Of a stretch of 64,000 nt of DNA, positions 43,702-53,929 are shown in pieces. Location: positions 62,001 through 126,000 of the forward strand of contig CAJTKK010000005.1 in assembly GCA_910576535.1 (NCBI GenBank). The letters run 5' to 3'. Numbering within the stretch: position 1 is the stretch's first letter; every line of letters begins with the position of its first letter. The notes below the pieces were generated by a model, which saw nothing but the letters and a program-made list of their open reading frames with translations, had not been told where the DNA came from and did not search any database. This DNA is from an uncultured Lachnospiraceae bacterium. GTDB taxonomy: Bacteria > Bacillota > Clostridia > Lachnospirales > Lachnospiraceae. The position numbers were made by a program, and so were the translations under genes.

Positions 43702-46700
43702 TTAAGGCTCATTTTCCGGCTGATCCCTCCGCTGCAGCGAAGCAATGTCTACCAAAGTCAGCTTTTCTTCCTCACTCATATGCTCTAAGCTGGTTACCAG
43801 CGCCCTTGCCGTATCCAAAGAGGTCAGACAGTTTACGCCTGTTTCAATCGCTGTGCGGCGGATTAAAAATCCATCCCTGGATTTGTCCCGCCCCTGCGTG
43901 GGCGTATCAATTACTAAATCTATTTCATGCCCTAAAATAAGATCCATGACCGTAGGGGATTCCTGCTGTATTTTATTCACCTGCCGGGCTTTTACCCCCG
44001 CATCCTTTAAAGCGTTTGCCGTACTTCTGGTAGCGTATATCTTATAGCCCAGCTTCTCAAAGCGTCTGCCGATCTCAATCGCTTCCCCTTTATCCGCATC
44101 CTTCACGGTAAGAATCATCCGGCGGAACTTCGGCAAATGCACCCCTGCCCCCAAAAATGCCTTATATAATGCTTCATGAAAGGTTTTGGATATTCCCAGG
44201 CATTCCCCTGTTGATTTCATTTCCGGCCCTAGGCTGATCTCCGCTCCCCGGATTTTTTCAAAAGAAAATACCGGCATCTTGACCGCCACATACCCCGCTT
44301 CCTTCTGCAGCCCCGGTTCATATCCCAGTTCCCTGATGGATTTGCCGGTAATCACTTCTGTCGCCAGATCCACAATCGGAATCCCTGTCACTTTGCTGAT
44401 ATAAGGCACCGTCCGGGAAGAACGGGGATTGACCTCAATCACATAAACCTCTTCCCCTACCGCAATAAACTGGATATTAATCAGCCCGATGACATGCAGC
44501 TCCTTGGCCAGTCTTCTTGTATACTCCGTAATCGTCTCCTTTACTTTCCCGCTTATGCTGACTGCCGGGTATACCGATATGCTGTCGCCGGAATGTACGC
44601 CCGCCCTTTCGATATGTTCCATAATACCTGGGATTAAAATATCCCCGCCATCGCAGACTGCATCCACTTCAATCTCCTTGCCCTGCAGATACTTGTCCAC
44701 CAAAATAGGATGATCCTGGGCAATCCGGTTGATGATTTCCATAAATTCTTCCACTTCCCCGTCGGAAATGGCTATCTGCATCCCTTGCCCCCCAAGCACG
44801 TAAGAAGGACGTATCAATACCGGATAGCCTAACTGGTTCGCTACCCTTTTTGCTTCTTCTGCCGTATATACAGTTCCCCCTGCCGGCCTCGGTATACCGC
44901 ATTTTTCTAAAATGGAATCAAACAATTCCCTGTCTTCCGCCGCATCCACATTCTCCGCGCTTGTCCCAAGAATCGGCACTCCCATTTTCATCAGGCTTTC
45001 CGTCAATTTAATCGCTGTCTGCCCGCCAAACTGCACCACCGCGCCGTCCGGCTCTTCCATGCGGACAATATTTTCCACATCTTCCGGGGTCAGCGGCTCA
45101 AAATAAAGCTTATCGGCAATATCAAAATCTGTACTCACCGTTTCCGGGTTATTATTGACAATCACCGTCTCATATCCTGCCTTTGCCAAAGCCCATGTAG
45201 CGTGTACGGAACAATAATCGAATTCAATGCCCTGCCCGATGCGGATAGGGCCGGAACCGAGAATAAGCGCCTTCTTGGCAGGATGGGTCTTTGCCGCTTC
45301 ATTCTCGCTGCCAAAACAAGAATAATAGTAGGGAGTCTCCGCTTCAAATTCTGCCGCGCACGTATCCACCATTTTAAACGCTGCTATAATCCCATTCTCA
45401 TACCGCATCTTTTTTACAGCCTCTTCCGTCAGCCCGGATAACATGCCAATGACACTGTCGGGGAATTCCATACGTTTCGCTTCCTTTAAGAGCGGCACAG
45501 TCAAAGGCTCCTCCCTTAATGACTTTTCCATTTCCACAAGGATCGCAATCTTGTCAATAAACCAGCAGTCAATCTTCGTTATATCATGTATTATATCATA
45601 ATCAATGCCTCTACGCAAAGCTTCCGCAATCACATAAATCCTCTGGTCGTCCACTTTAGCAAGCCTCTCCGTCAGTTCTTCCCTGTTCCATGCAGAAAAA
45701 TCATAGCTTAAGAGGCTGTCTACATGCTGTTCCAAAGAACGGATGGCTTTCATCAAAGCCCCTTCAAAATTCGTGCATATGCTCATGACTTCACCAGTAG
45801 CCTTCATCTGGGTCGTCAACGTCCTTTTCGCCGTAAGGAACTTATCAAAAGGAAGTCTCGGGATTTTTACGACACAATAATCCAAGGCCGGTTCAAAGCT
45901 GGCATACGTTTTCCCCGTCACTGAATTCTTAATCTCATCCAGCGTATAACCCAGCGCAATCTTGGCCGCCACCTTAGCAATCGGATATCCCGTTGCTTTG
46001 CTGGCCAAGGCGGAAGAACGGCTGACACGGGGGTTCACCTCAATCACACAGTACTCAAAGCTAGTAGGATGTAAGGCAAACTGCACATTGCATCCCCCCG
46101 TAATCTCCAGTTCATTGATAATGTTTAACGCGGAACTGCGCAACATCTGGTATTCTTTGTCCATCAGCGTCTGGGATGGGGCTACCACAATGCTGTCCCC
46201 GGTATGTACCCCTACCGGGTCGATATTTTCCATATTGCAGACAGTGATGCAATTGCCTGCGCCATCGCGCATCACTTCGTATTCAATTTCTTTCCAGCCG
46301 GCAATGCACCGTTCCACCAGCACCTGCCCTACCCGGGATAACCGGAGGCCATTTTTTAAGATTTCTTCCAGTTCTTCCTGGCAATGGGCGATCCCCCCGC
46401 CGGAACCGCCCAAAGTATAAGCGGGGCGCAGCACTACCGGATAACCTATCTTTTTCGCAAAGGCCACACCGTCCTCTACGTTTTCCACTACCAAAGAAGC
46501 GGCGCAGGGTTCTCCGATTTTTTCCATCGTCTCCTTAAATTCCAGCCGGTCTTCCGCCTTTTTAATCGTTTTGGCGCTTGTGCCTAAAAGGGTTACCTGA
46601 TGCTTTTGCAAAAAACCGGATTCCTCCAGTTCCATGCCCAGGTTCAGCCCTGCCTGTCCTCCCAGGGTCGGCAGCACACTGTCCGGCTTTTCTTTTTCTA

Positions 46701-46932
46701 TAATCTGTTCCAATACCTTCGCCGTCAGCGGTTCAATATAAACCTTATCCGCAATGTCCCTGTCGGTCATAATCGTTGCAGGGTTGGAGTTTACCAATAC
46801 GACCTCAACCCCTTCTTCTTTTAACGAACGGCAGGCCTGTGTGCCTGCGTAGTCAAACTCCGCAGCCTGTCCAATGACGATCGGCCCGGAACCGATCACC
46901 AACACTTTTTTCACCCTAGGATTCTTTGGCAT
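43702..46932 (-). CDS. carB: Carbamoyl-phosphate synthase, large subunit
   Basis: Makes carbamoyl phosphate for pyrimidine and arginine synthesis. About 1076 residues with two homologous ATP-grasp halves: the first starts VLVIGSGPIVIGQAAEFDYAG, the second ILGSGPIRIGQGIEFDYC near residue 555. A C-terminal MGS-like regulatory domain (DKGEAIEIGRRFEKLGYKIYA) follows. The start MPKNPRVKKVLVIG at 46932 matches the family; a GTG three codons upstream is too close to the GGAG site. Its start overlaps the end of carA by 17 bases, so the subunits are translationally coupled. Confidence 0.96.
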   Translation of the reverse strand: MPKNPRVKKVLVIGSGPIVIGQAAEFDYAGTQACRSLKEEGVEVVLVNSNPATIMTDRDIADKVYIEPLTAKVLEQIIEKEKPDSVLPTLGGQAGLNLGMELEESGFLQKHQVTLLGTSAKTIKKAEDRLEFKETMEKIGEPCAASLVVENVEDGVAFAKKIGYPVVLRPAYTLGGSGGGIAHCQEELEEILKNGLRLSRVGQVLVERCIAGWKEIEYEVMRDGAGNCITVCNMENIDPVGVHTGDSIVVAPSQTLMDKEYQMLRSSALNIINELEITGGCNVQFALHPTSFEYCVIEVNPRVSRSSALASKATGYPIAKVAAKIALGYTLDEIKNSVTGKTYASFEPALDYCVVKIPRLPFDKFLTAKRTLTTQMKATGEVMSICTNFEGALMKAIRSLEQHVDSLLSYDFSAWNREELTERLAKVDDQRIYVIAEALRRGIDYDIIHDITKIDCWFIDKIAILVEMEKSLREEPLTVPLLKEAKRMEFPDSVIGMLSGLTEEAVKKMRYENGIIAAFKMVDTCAAEFEAETPYYYSCFGSENEAAKTHPAKKALILGSGPIRIGQGIEFDYCSVHATWALAKAGYETVIVNNNPETVSTDFDIADKLYFEPLTPEDVENIVRMEEPDGAVVQFGGQTAIKLTESLMKMGVPILGTSAENVDAAEDRELFDSILEKCGIPRPAGGTVYTAEEAKRVANQLGYPVLIRPSYVLGGQGMQIAISDGEVEEFMEIINRIAQDHPILVDKYLQGKEIEVDAVCDGGDILIPGIMEHIERAGVHSGDSISVYPAVSISGKVKETITEYTRRLAKELHVIGLINIQFIAVGEEVYVIEVNPRSSRTVPYISKVTGIPIVDLATEVITGKSIRELGYEPGLQKEAGYVAVKMPVFSFEKIRGAEISLGPEMKSTGECLGISKTFHEALYKAFLGAGVHLPKFRRMILTVKDADKGEAIEIGRRFEKLGYKIYATRSTANALKDAGVKARQVNKIQQESPTVMDLILGHEIDLVIDTPTQGRDKSRDGFLIRRTAIETGVNCLTSLDTARALVTSLEHMSEEEKLTLVDIASLQRRDQPENEP

Positions 46933-48124
46933 ACGATACACACGCTCCTTCCATCATCTCCATAAACCGGTCAAACAGATATCCTGAATCCTGCGGTCCC
47001 GGGCAGGCCTCCGGATGAAACTGTACGGTAAAAATATTCTTTCCAATATAAGAAAGCCCTTCATTGGTTCCGTCATTGACATTGATAAAAGCCGGTTCTG
47101 CCACCGTTTTATCAAGCTTCTGTGTATCCACTACATAACCATGATTCTGGGAAGAAATATATACCTTTCCCGTCCGGAGATCCTTTACCGGATGATTCCC
47201 TCCCCGGTGACCATATTTCATTTTATAAGTATCCGCCCCGGCAGCCAATGCCATTAGCTGATGCCCAAGGCATATGGCAAACACCGGAATGTCCGACTCA
47301 TATATTTTTCTTATCTCTCCGATCATTGATGCGCATTCTTTCGGATCCCCCGGCCCATTGCTTAACATAATGCCATCCGGCTTATCTGCCAGGATTTCCT
47401 CCGCTTTTGTAAAGGCAGGGTATACGGTTACATCACATCCCCTCTTTACCAGGGAATCCGCGATATTATCCTTCGCCCCAAAGTCCAGCAGAGCCACTCT
47501 TTTTCCGGCTCCGTTTAATTCCCGTACCAGCCCTGGCTTTTTCTCATGCACCCCCGCATCGTAATCCTCTTTGCAGAATCTGGCGCTTCCGGCTAAAGGC
47601 CCGTTTTCTTCCAGCGTCCTTGCCCCCTTTTTTTCATACTTTTCCTGGCATGTTACTTTTTCCACCACTTTGCCCGTCCGGTATTCCCTTAACCGGGGGA
47701 GGATTTCTTCCAGGCAATAGTCCCCGACTGTTGTAATCATGCCGTTCATCGTTCCTTTTTCCCTAAGGGTTTTCGTCAAAGCCCTTGTATCTATCCCTGC
47801 AATCCCCGGTATTCCATACTCCTCCAAAAACTGCTGCAACGTAAGGTCCATGCGGAAATTGCTGCCTATCCGGGATAACTCCCTGACAATCAGCCCGTCC
47901 GCCCACGGCCTTTTTGATTCCATATCTTCCCTGCAAATCCCATAATTCCCGATCAATGGATAGGTCATGCAGACAGCCTGCCCGGCATAGGAGGGATCCG
48001 TCAGCACTTCCGGATAACCCGCCATAGAAGTATTAAACACAATTTCACTGATCATCTCTTTTCTGGCACCGATATGCGTCCCTTCAAAAACAGTGCCGTC
48101 TTCCAAAATTAAAAATGCCCGCAT
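46916..48124 (-). CDS. carA: Carbamoyl-phosphate synthase, small (glutaminase) subunit
   Basis: Supplies ammonia from glutamine to CarB. The N-terminal domain (FNTSMAGYPEVLTDPSYAGQ) is typical. The class I amidotransferase domain has the nucleophile in ICLGHQLMALA, the oxyanion loop SNGPGDP, and His/Glu in FHPEACPGPQD. At 402 residues it is longer than many (about 360-380) because of an insert of about 40 residues after residue 160, rich in Lys and Glu. It has its own promoter at 48228-48256; a ~95-base leader shows no recognisable PyrR site. Confidence 0.95.
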   Translation of the reverse strand: MRAFLILEDGTVFEGTHIGARKEMISEIVFNTSMAGYPEVLTDPSYAGQAVCMTYPLIGNYGICREDMESKRPWADGLIVRELSRIGSNFRMDLTLQQFLEEYGIPGIAGIDTRALTKTLREKGTMNGMITTVGDYCLEEILPRLREYRTGKVVEKVTCQEKYEKKGARTLEENGPLAGSARFCKEDYDAGVHEKKPGLVRELNGAGKRVALLDFGAKDNIADSLVKRGCDVTVYPAFTKAEEILADKPDGIMLSNGPGDPKECASMIGEIRKIYESDIPVFAICLGHQLMALAAGADTYKMKYGHRGGNHPVKDLRTGKVYISSQNHGYVVDTQKLDKTVAEPAFINVNDGTNEGLSYIGKNIFTVQFHPEACPGPQDSGYLFDRFMEMMEGACVSYAKES

Positions 48125-48227
48125 CTTTTCTCCATTCCTGCACCCACATCCGGTGCTTCTCCCTCTTTCGCGGCCCTGGAGCCGGAAGCCTCTTTTGCCG
48201 CTTTTTATTTTTATCCAAAATTGGTTT

Positions 48228-48256
48228 ATTATAGCATATCATATCTCCTGCTTCAA
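48228..48256 (-). promoter_or_regulatory. Promoter of carAB
   Basis: TTGAAG (48251-48256), a 17-base spacer, and TATAAT (48228-48233) on the minus strand, just after the end of the upstream membrane-protein gene. Confidence 0.65.
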
Positions 48257-48263
48257 GATTTTC

Positions 48264-49733
48264 CTAAAAGATTACCCAATACGCAGTATCGCCGATTATC
48301 ACCAGTTGTTGGGATGCATCAAAATAATCCCAGTTCCTGCCTTCAAAGTATGCCTGAAAAACGTCTTCATCCATGGGGACTTTCTCAAAATATCTGCCGC
48401 TTACCACATTCACTAACGTGTTTGTCACAGTCCCCAAAGCCCTTTCATTGACTTGATCCGTTTTATAATATACATTGTTATAGCTGAAGGGGCAGTCAAT
48501 ATCATTGGCAACAGCAAGCTTTTTCACGCTCTCCCCCGTTTCCTTTTCATATTCCATAATTTTCTCATAAACCATCATCGCGTAAGTCTTATCCAGCGTA
48601 TTGCTCACCATATGGTTGGAAACAATAATATTACAGAATAATATTTGGATCAGGAGATAACCGCAGCATATATAGCATAACAGCTCCCGCCCCCTTTTCG
48701 GCGCACACCAGAAAGCGAGCAGCAGAATCATCGCCTGCGCTACATAAAACATACAGATAAACCTAGGGTAGGTCCTTGTATCATACTGAGTCATGGAAAG
48801 AATATATACCATTGCGAACATGGCTGCCGCAAGCAGCACATAATATCCGGCCGATTTCCATTTTCTTTCCTTCGCAAACTTCCTCAGTGTAACCGCTGCG
48901 CCAATGCATAAGACAATAAGCGGCAGGCCGGTTTTGGGCAGCAGCCCTCTGCTGTTTATCAGTATCTGGCCAAAATCCCATAAACAGATTCCCGCCTTCT
49001 GCACTATGTTCCCAATACTCGCCGACCTTCCGGCTTCCGCTACCAGCCCTGACTTTGCCAGCAGGCTTAGGCTTATCATATTCAAAACCCCCGAACCGAC
49101 TGTCATGCATCCGCATACGATTTCCTGAATTACCGTTTTTTTTGTAATCACACATTCGTTCTCTATAAAAATCCATGCAGACAGGATAATTGCCGCATAA
49201 ATTACCGCCGCCTGGTACTCCATTGTTGAAAGGAAAAAGAAAAGCAAGGCAAGGGGATATTTTTTTTCCGTAAAAGCCCATATCCCCGCCGAAGCCAAAA
49301 GATATGCCATGCCAAACATCAATGCGCACTCTCCAAACATAAAAGATTCCGCAAACAAAACATTAGTAAAAAGCAATGCCGTAATTGATATCCATGCCAA
49401 TTTTTCATAAATGCCGGAAGGCTTCCCTATTTTCTTTTCAAAACAGTTTTGTACGATTCCTGCCGCAAATGCCAGCAGCAGGACTTCCGCCATCGCCGTT
49501 ATCCCCGTATGGGTCACTGTTGACAGCCCCACCTGATACAAAAGCCAATCCTGCAAAGCGGTCAGATACCGTCCATGCTGCATCATAATGGCAATATCTT
49601 CCTCCGTATACAGCATATGGGTCAGCGTATCGCAGTTAAAAGAACGGCGGAACATCCCTCCCCAAGCCAGTACGAGAACGGAAACGTTTATCAAATACCT
49701 ATCCGCAAATGCTTTTATTTTTCTAATATCCAT
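48264..49733 (-). CDS. Polytopic membrane protein, GtrII-like (glucosyltransferase-type)
   Basis: A 489-residue protein with about ten hydrophobic segments. Near the N-terminus FNCDTLTHMLYTEEDIAIMMQHGRYL resembles the acidic first loop of GtrII-type GT-C glycosyltransferases, which transfer sugars from a polyprenyl carrier outside the membrane. SMTQYDTRTYPRF in a late loop and a soluble C-terminal tail of about 90 residues also suit that group. Function is inferred from topology and these motifs only. No polysaccharide genes are adjacent. GGGAG precedes the start. Confidence 0.6.
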   Translation of the reverse strand: MDIRKIKAFADRYLINVSVLVLAWGGMFRRSFNCDTLTHMLYTEEDIAIMMQHGRYLTALQDWLLYQVGLSTVTHTGITAMAEVLLLAFAAGIVQNCFEKKIGKPSGIYEKLAWISITALLFTNVLFAESFMFGECALMFGMAYLLASAGIWAFTEKKYPLALLFFFLSTMEYQAAVIYAAIILSAWIFIENECVITKKTVIQEIVCGCMTVGSGVLNMISLSLLAKSGLVAEAGRSASIGNIVQKAGICLWDFGQILINSRGLLPKTGLPLIVLCIGAAVTLRKFAKERKWKSAGYYVLLAAAMFAMVYILSMTQYDTRTYPRFICMFYVAQAMILLLAFWCAPKRGRELLCYICCGYLLIQILFCNIIVSNHMVSNTLDKTYAMMVYEKIMEYEKETGESVKKLAVANDIDCPFSYNNVYYKTDQVNERALGTVTNTLVNVVSGRYFEKVPMDEDVFQAYFEGRNWDYFDASQQLVIIGDTAYWVIF

Positions 49734-49810
49734 AAATTCTCTCCCAACATTTTCTTTCTATAGGCTAAAATCATCCCAGCCTCCTTGATTCCTCCCCGCG
49801 GAATTTTAAA

Positions 49811-49956
49811 TCCGGAACAGAACGCTTAAAGCGCGGCGTTCTGTCGTGTGAAACAGCCTCTGCTGTGAGCCTTAGAAGTTCTTCTCACACTAACCATGAA
49901 AGACCGCTCCCAAGCGGCCTGTTTCTTCTAAGGCCGCTTATGAAGCGGTTTCTCGC
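49811..49956 (-). other. Structured intergenic region after purL (nested inverted repeats)
   Basis: Between purL and the membrane-protein gene several inverted repeats are packed together: ACAGAACGC/GCGTTCTGT (49817-49825 with 49836-49844), GTGTGA/TCACAC (49846-49851 with 49885-49890), ACAGC/GCTGT inside that pair (49853-49866), and CCTTAGAAG/CTTCTAAGG (49870-49878 with 49925-49933). Two short CCGCT/AGCGG-type hairpins lie near 49902-49950. Some pairings are mutually exclusive. Part may serve as the purL terminator, but the complexity suggests a structured RNA or a mobile palindromic repeat. No tRNA or known riboswitch was recognised. Confidence 0.5.
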
Positions 49957-49963
49957 ATACATA

Positions 49964-52900
49964 TTATCTGAAATAACGGATGCCGGACTCGAAAATCTTC
50001 ATATCCTGCTCTCCATAAATATTCAATGCAACAGCATCCCCGCGCCGTTCCGCATGAGCCATTTTCCCAAAGCATCTGCCGTCAAAAGAGGTGATTCCTT
50101 CAATGGCCCCATAAGAACCGTTAATATTCCATTCCTCATCCATGGAAACCTTGCCTTCAAAATCCGCATACTGGGTAGCCACCTGCCCGTTTGCAAACAG
50201 CTTATCCACCCATTCTTTCGGGGCTACAAAACGCCCTTCCCCATGGGAAGCCGGGATTGCATAAGTCTTGCCCAGTTCCGCTTCCTGCAGCCAGGGGGAT
50301 TTATTCGATACTACTTTTGTATATACCATTTTTGATATATGGCGGTTAATGGTATTAAACGTCAGCGTAGGAGAATCCGCATCCTGTCCTGTCACATCCC
50401 CAAAAGGAACCAGCCCCAGTTTGATCATCGCCTGGAACCCATTGCAGATTCCAAGGGCAAGCCCATCCCTTTCTGACAAAAGCCGGATAACTGCATCTTT
50501 TATTTTCGCATTCTGGAAGGCTGTCGCAAAAAACTTCGCGCTGCCATCCGGTTCGTCCCCGGCGGAGAACCCTCCAGGGAACATAATAATCTGCGCCCCG
50601 TCGATAGCCTTTTCAAACACATTTACAGACTCCCTGATATCTTCTGCCGTCTGATTCTTAAATACCTTAGTAACTACTTTCGCCCCAGCGCATTCAAAAG
50701 CCCTGGCGCTGTCATATTCACAGTTGGTGCCAGGAAATACAGGGATAAATACCGTAGGCCTTGCTACTTTCTCTTTGCAGACATAAACTTTGTCTGCCTG
50801 ATACAATGAGGAATCCACCGGTTCCTTATCCTTTACCGCTTTTGTAGGGAACACTTTTTCCAGTTTTGAAGTCCATGCCTCCAATGCTTCTTCCATAGGA
50901 ATGGAAACATCCTTATATACAAACTTAGCGTCTTCCATCACCTTTCCTATTATACGGCAGTTCTCCACATCTTCCAGTCTTACAGCTTTATCCGCCGCTA
51001 CTTCCGCCACAATATCTCCCAGCCCGTTCTCAAACAATTCTTTTGCGGAAAGTTCTTCTGAAAGCAGGATGCCCATCTTATTGCCAAAGGCCATCTTGCT
51101 AAGCGCCGCCGCAATTCCTTTTGCATCCACGGCATAAGCGGAAACGATCACTCCCCCGTCTATCAAAGCAGTAATCTGATGATAAAGCTCCAGCACATCT
51201 TCATAAACCGGAATGTCATATTCATCTTTTTCTATCCAGAACTGTACCAGCTTATTGCCCGCCTGTTTCAGTTCCGGCGTAATAATATCTCCCGTTTTTG
51301 CTACGTCCACAGCAAAAGATACCAATGTAGGCGGCACGTCAATATCGTTAAAAGTACCGGACATGCTATCCTTTCCGCCGATGGAAGGCAGGCCATATCC
51401 GATCTGTGCGTCATAAGCCCCAAGAAGCGCTGCAAAAGGCTGGCTCCAACGGCTGGGATCTGATGTCATCCGGCGGAAATACTCCTGGAACGTAAACCGG
51501 ATATTCCTGCAGTCTCCGCCGCTTGCCACAATCTTTGCCATCGACTCGGTAACCGCATAAATTGCCCCATGATATGGACTCCAGGAGGACAGATATGGAT
51601 CAAAACCATAACTCATCATCGTGACAGTATCCGTCTTTCCTTTCCATACCGGAAGCTTCGCCACCATTGTCTGTGTCTCTGTCAACTGATATTTACCGCC
51701 ATATGGCATCAGTACGCTTGCCGCGCCGATAGAGGAATCAAATATTTCCACAAGTCCCTTCTGGGAACATACATTCAAATCATTCAAGCCGGCAAGCCAC
51801 GCCGCTTTCACGTCTTCTTTTTCCAGTTGATCCGCTACTTCCCGGATTGCCATCTTCCGGAAATAATTTTCTTCCTTTTCCGGAATATCTACCTTCACAC
51901 CGGTTTCCTGATGCGCACCGTTGGTATCCAAAAAAGCCCTTTTAATATTGACAATTTCTTTTCCCCGCCATTTTAAAATCAGCCTAGGTTCTTCCGTCAC
52001 CTCTGCCACCGGCACTGCTTCCAGATTTTCTTCCGCCGCATAACCAAGGAAGAGATCCACATCGTTTGGTGAAACCACTACCGCCATCCTCTCCTGGGAT
52101 TCAGAAATAGCCAGTTCCGTACCGTCCAGCCCTGCATATTTTTTCGGCACTTTATCCAAATCTACGGTAAGCCCTGCTGCCAGCTCCCCAATTGCCACAG
52201 ACACGCCCCCGGCTCCAAAATCATTGCACTTTTTAATCAGGCGGCTGACCTCTTCCCGCCTGAACAGCCTTTGTATCTTCCGCTCCGTAGGCGCATTTCC
52301 CTTCTGCACTTCCGCGCCGCAAGTCTTAATGGAACTTTCCGTATGCACCTTGGAAGAACCTGTCGCGCCGCCGCAGCCGTCACGCCCTGTTCTTCCGCCT
52401 AACAATATAATCTGATCCCCCGGATCGGAGTTCTCCCGGATGACGCTCCTTCTGGGCGCCGCCCCCATGACCGCACCGATTTCCATTCTCTTCGCCACAT
52501 AATCCGGATGATAAATTTCTTTTACGTATCCTGTAGCCAGCCCAATCTGGTTCCCATAGGAAGAATATCCTCCCGCTGCGCCCCGCACCAGCTTCTTCTG
52601 GGGCAGTTTCCCCTTTAACGTATCCTTAACCGGCACAGTAGGATCTGCCGCGCCTGTCACACGCATAGCCTGGTACACATAGCCGCGCCCGGAAAGCGGA
52701 TCTCTGATGGCTCCCCCAAGGCAAGTCGCCGCCCCGCCGAAAGGCTCTATTTCGGTAGGATGGTTATGCGTCTCATTCTTAAAGAATACGAGCCATTCTT
52801 CACTGACCGGCCCCTCCCCGTAATCCATCTCCACCGGGACAATGACAGAGCAGGCATTGATCTCATCCGACTCCTCCATATCATCCAATTTGCCGTCCTT

Positions 52901-53761
52901 TTTCAGCTTCCGCATTGCCATCAGCGCCAGATCCATCAGGCAGACAAACTTGTCCTTCCTTCCCTGGAAAAGTTCTTCCCTTGTATCCAAATAACTCTGG
53001 TAAGTCGTTTCAATCGGCGATTTATAATACCCTTCCCCGAACTCCACTTTCTTCAGTTCGGTAGAAAACGTTGTATGCCGGCAATGATCCGACCAATAAG
53101 TATCCAATACACGGATCTCCGTCACCGTCGGATCCCTGTCTTCTTCCCCGCTAAAATAATTCTGGATATGCTTAAAATCCTGGAAAGTCATGGCCAGCCC
53201 CAGCGAATCGTACAATTCCCTTAGCTTCCCTTCCTCCATCTCTTTAAAACCTTCAAAAACAGATACCTCTTCCGGCTCCTCAAATTCCGTTACCAGCGTA
53301 TCCGGCTTCTCCATATCCGTTTCCCGGGAATCCACCGGATTAATGCAATATCCCTTTATTCTCTCAAACTCATCATCGGAAATATTCCCAGTAATCAGAT
53401 ACGTGACTGCCGTCTTTATCACCGGCTGCTCGTCCTCTTTTAAGAACTTCACGCACTGGATGGCTGAATCTGCACGCTGGTCGAACTGCCCGGGAAGAAA
53501 TTCCACGCTGAAAACCCGCCCGTCTGCCGGCACGTCAAAATTTTCCCTATAAAGAATGTCCACCGGCGGTTCCGAAAAGACAATTCTGCAGGCAGCCTCG
53601 AAAATGTCTTCGGAAAGATTCTCCACATCATAGCGGATCAGCACTCTGACATCTTTTACTCCTGGAATGTCCAGATAACTTTGAATATCCTCCTTCAATT
53701 CCTTTGCCTTTACTGCAAATGGTTCTTTTTTTTCTACATAAATGCGCTTCACATTTCCCAT
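49964..53761 (-). CDS. purL: Phosphoribosylformylglycinamidine synthase (single-chain PurL)
   Basis: Fourth step of purine synthesis, converting FGAR to FGAM with glutamine. About 1265 residues in one chain: N-terminal PurS-like region, two AIRS-like domain pairs (first with TYWSDHCRHTTF and FKNETHNHPTEIEPFGGAATC), and a C-terminal glutaminase domain with PVFPGTNCEYDSARAF, GGFSAGDE, the nucleophile in GICNGFQAMIKLG, and ASHGEGRF. The start at 53761 (MGNVKRIYVEKKEPFAVKA) is chosen by family alignment. The first ATG of the open frame at 53800 forms part of the -10 box, so it cannot be used by this transcript. No other pur genes are adjacent. Confidence 0.94.
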   Translation of the reverse strand: MGNVKRIYVEKKEPFAVKAKELKEDIQSYLDIPGVKDVRVLIRYDVENLSEDIFEAACRIVFSEPPVDILYRENFDVPADGRVFSVEFLPGQFDQRADSAIQCVKFLKEDEQPVIKTAVTYLITGNISDDEFERIKGYCINPVDSRETDMEKPDTLVTEFEEPEEVSVFEGFKEMEEGKLRELYDSLGLAMTFQDFKHIQNYFSGEEDRDPTVTEIRVLDTYWSDHCRHTTFSTELKKVEFGEGYYKSPIETTYQSYLDTREELFQGRKDKFVCLMDLALMAMRKLKKDGKLDDMEESDEINACSVIVPVEMDYGEGPVSEEWLVFFKNETHNHPTEIEPFGGAATCLGGAIRDPLSGRGYVYQAMRVTGAADPTVPVKDTLKGKLPQKKLVRGAAGGYSSYGNQIGLATGYVKEIYHPDYVAKRMEIGAVMGAAPRRSVIRENSDPGDQIILLGGRTGRDGCGGATGSSKVHTESSIKTCGAEVQKGNAPTERKIQRLFRREEVSRLIKKCNDFGAGGVSVAIGELAAGLTVDLDKVPKKYAGLDGTELAISESQERMAVVVSPNDVDLFLGYAAEENLEAVPVAEVTEEPRLILKWRGKEIVNIKRAFLDTNGAHQETGVKVDIPEKEENYFRKMAIREVADQLEKEDVKAAWLAGLNDLNVCSQKGLVEIFDSSIGAASVLMPYGGKYQLTETQTMVAKLPVWKGKTDTVTMMSYGFDPYLSSWSPYHGAIYAVTESMAKIVASGGDCRNIRFTFQEYFRRMTSDPSRWSQPFAALLGAYDAQIGYGLPSIGGKDSMSGTFNDIDVPPTLVSFAVDVAKTGDIITPELKQAGNKLVQFWIEKDEYDIPVYEDVLELYHQITALIDGGVIVSAYAVDAKGIAAALSKMAFGNKMGILLSEELSAKELFENGLGDIVAEVAADKAVRLEDVENCRIIGKVMEDAKFVYKDVSIPMEEALEAWTSKLEKVFPTKAVKDKEPVDSSLYQADKVYVCKEKVARPTVFIPVFPGTNCEYDSARAFECAGAKVVTKVFKNQTAEDIRESVNVFEKAIDGAQIIMFPGGFSAGDEPDGSAKFFATAFQNAKIKDAVIRLLSERDGLALGICNGFQAMIKLGLVPFGDVTGQDADSPTLTFNTINRHISKMVYTKVVSNKSPWLQEAELGKTYAIPASHGEGRFVAPKEWVDKLFANGQVATQYADFEGKVSMDEEWNINGSYGAIEGITSFDGRCFGKMAHAERRGDAVALNIYGEQDMKIFESGIRYFR

Positions 53762-53798
53762 GACGAATCCATCATCCTCCGTTTTTTTAATTATTACC

Positions 53799-53826
53799 AT
53801 TATAACTGATATCTCCTATTTTTCAA
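53799..53826 (-). promoter_or_regulatory. Promoter of purL
   Basis: TTGAAA (53821-53826) and TATAAT (53799-53804), spacer 16 bases, on the minus strand. Transcription would begin near 53792, about 30 bases before the chosen start codon; GGAGG lies at an unusually long 14 bases from that ATG. Confidence 0.65.
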
Positions 53827-53929
53827 TGGGGGATTGGAATATTTCATGGAAATCCATGTCCCGCAGAAAGCAAGCCGTCCCCTGGCCGGCTGAACCTTTG
53901 ATCCCCAAATGAAAGCCTCCCGTCAGATT

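Noticed and set aside
53801..53929. Purine-type or PRPP riboswitch upstream of purL
   Set aside because: The promoter lies immediately before the gene, leaving about 30 bases of leader, too short for a riboswitch.
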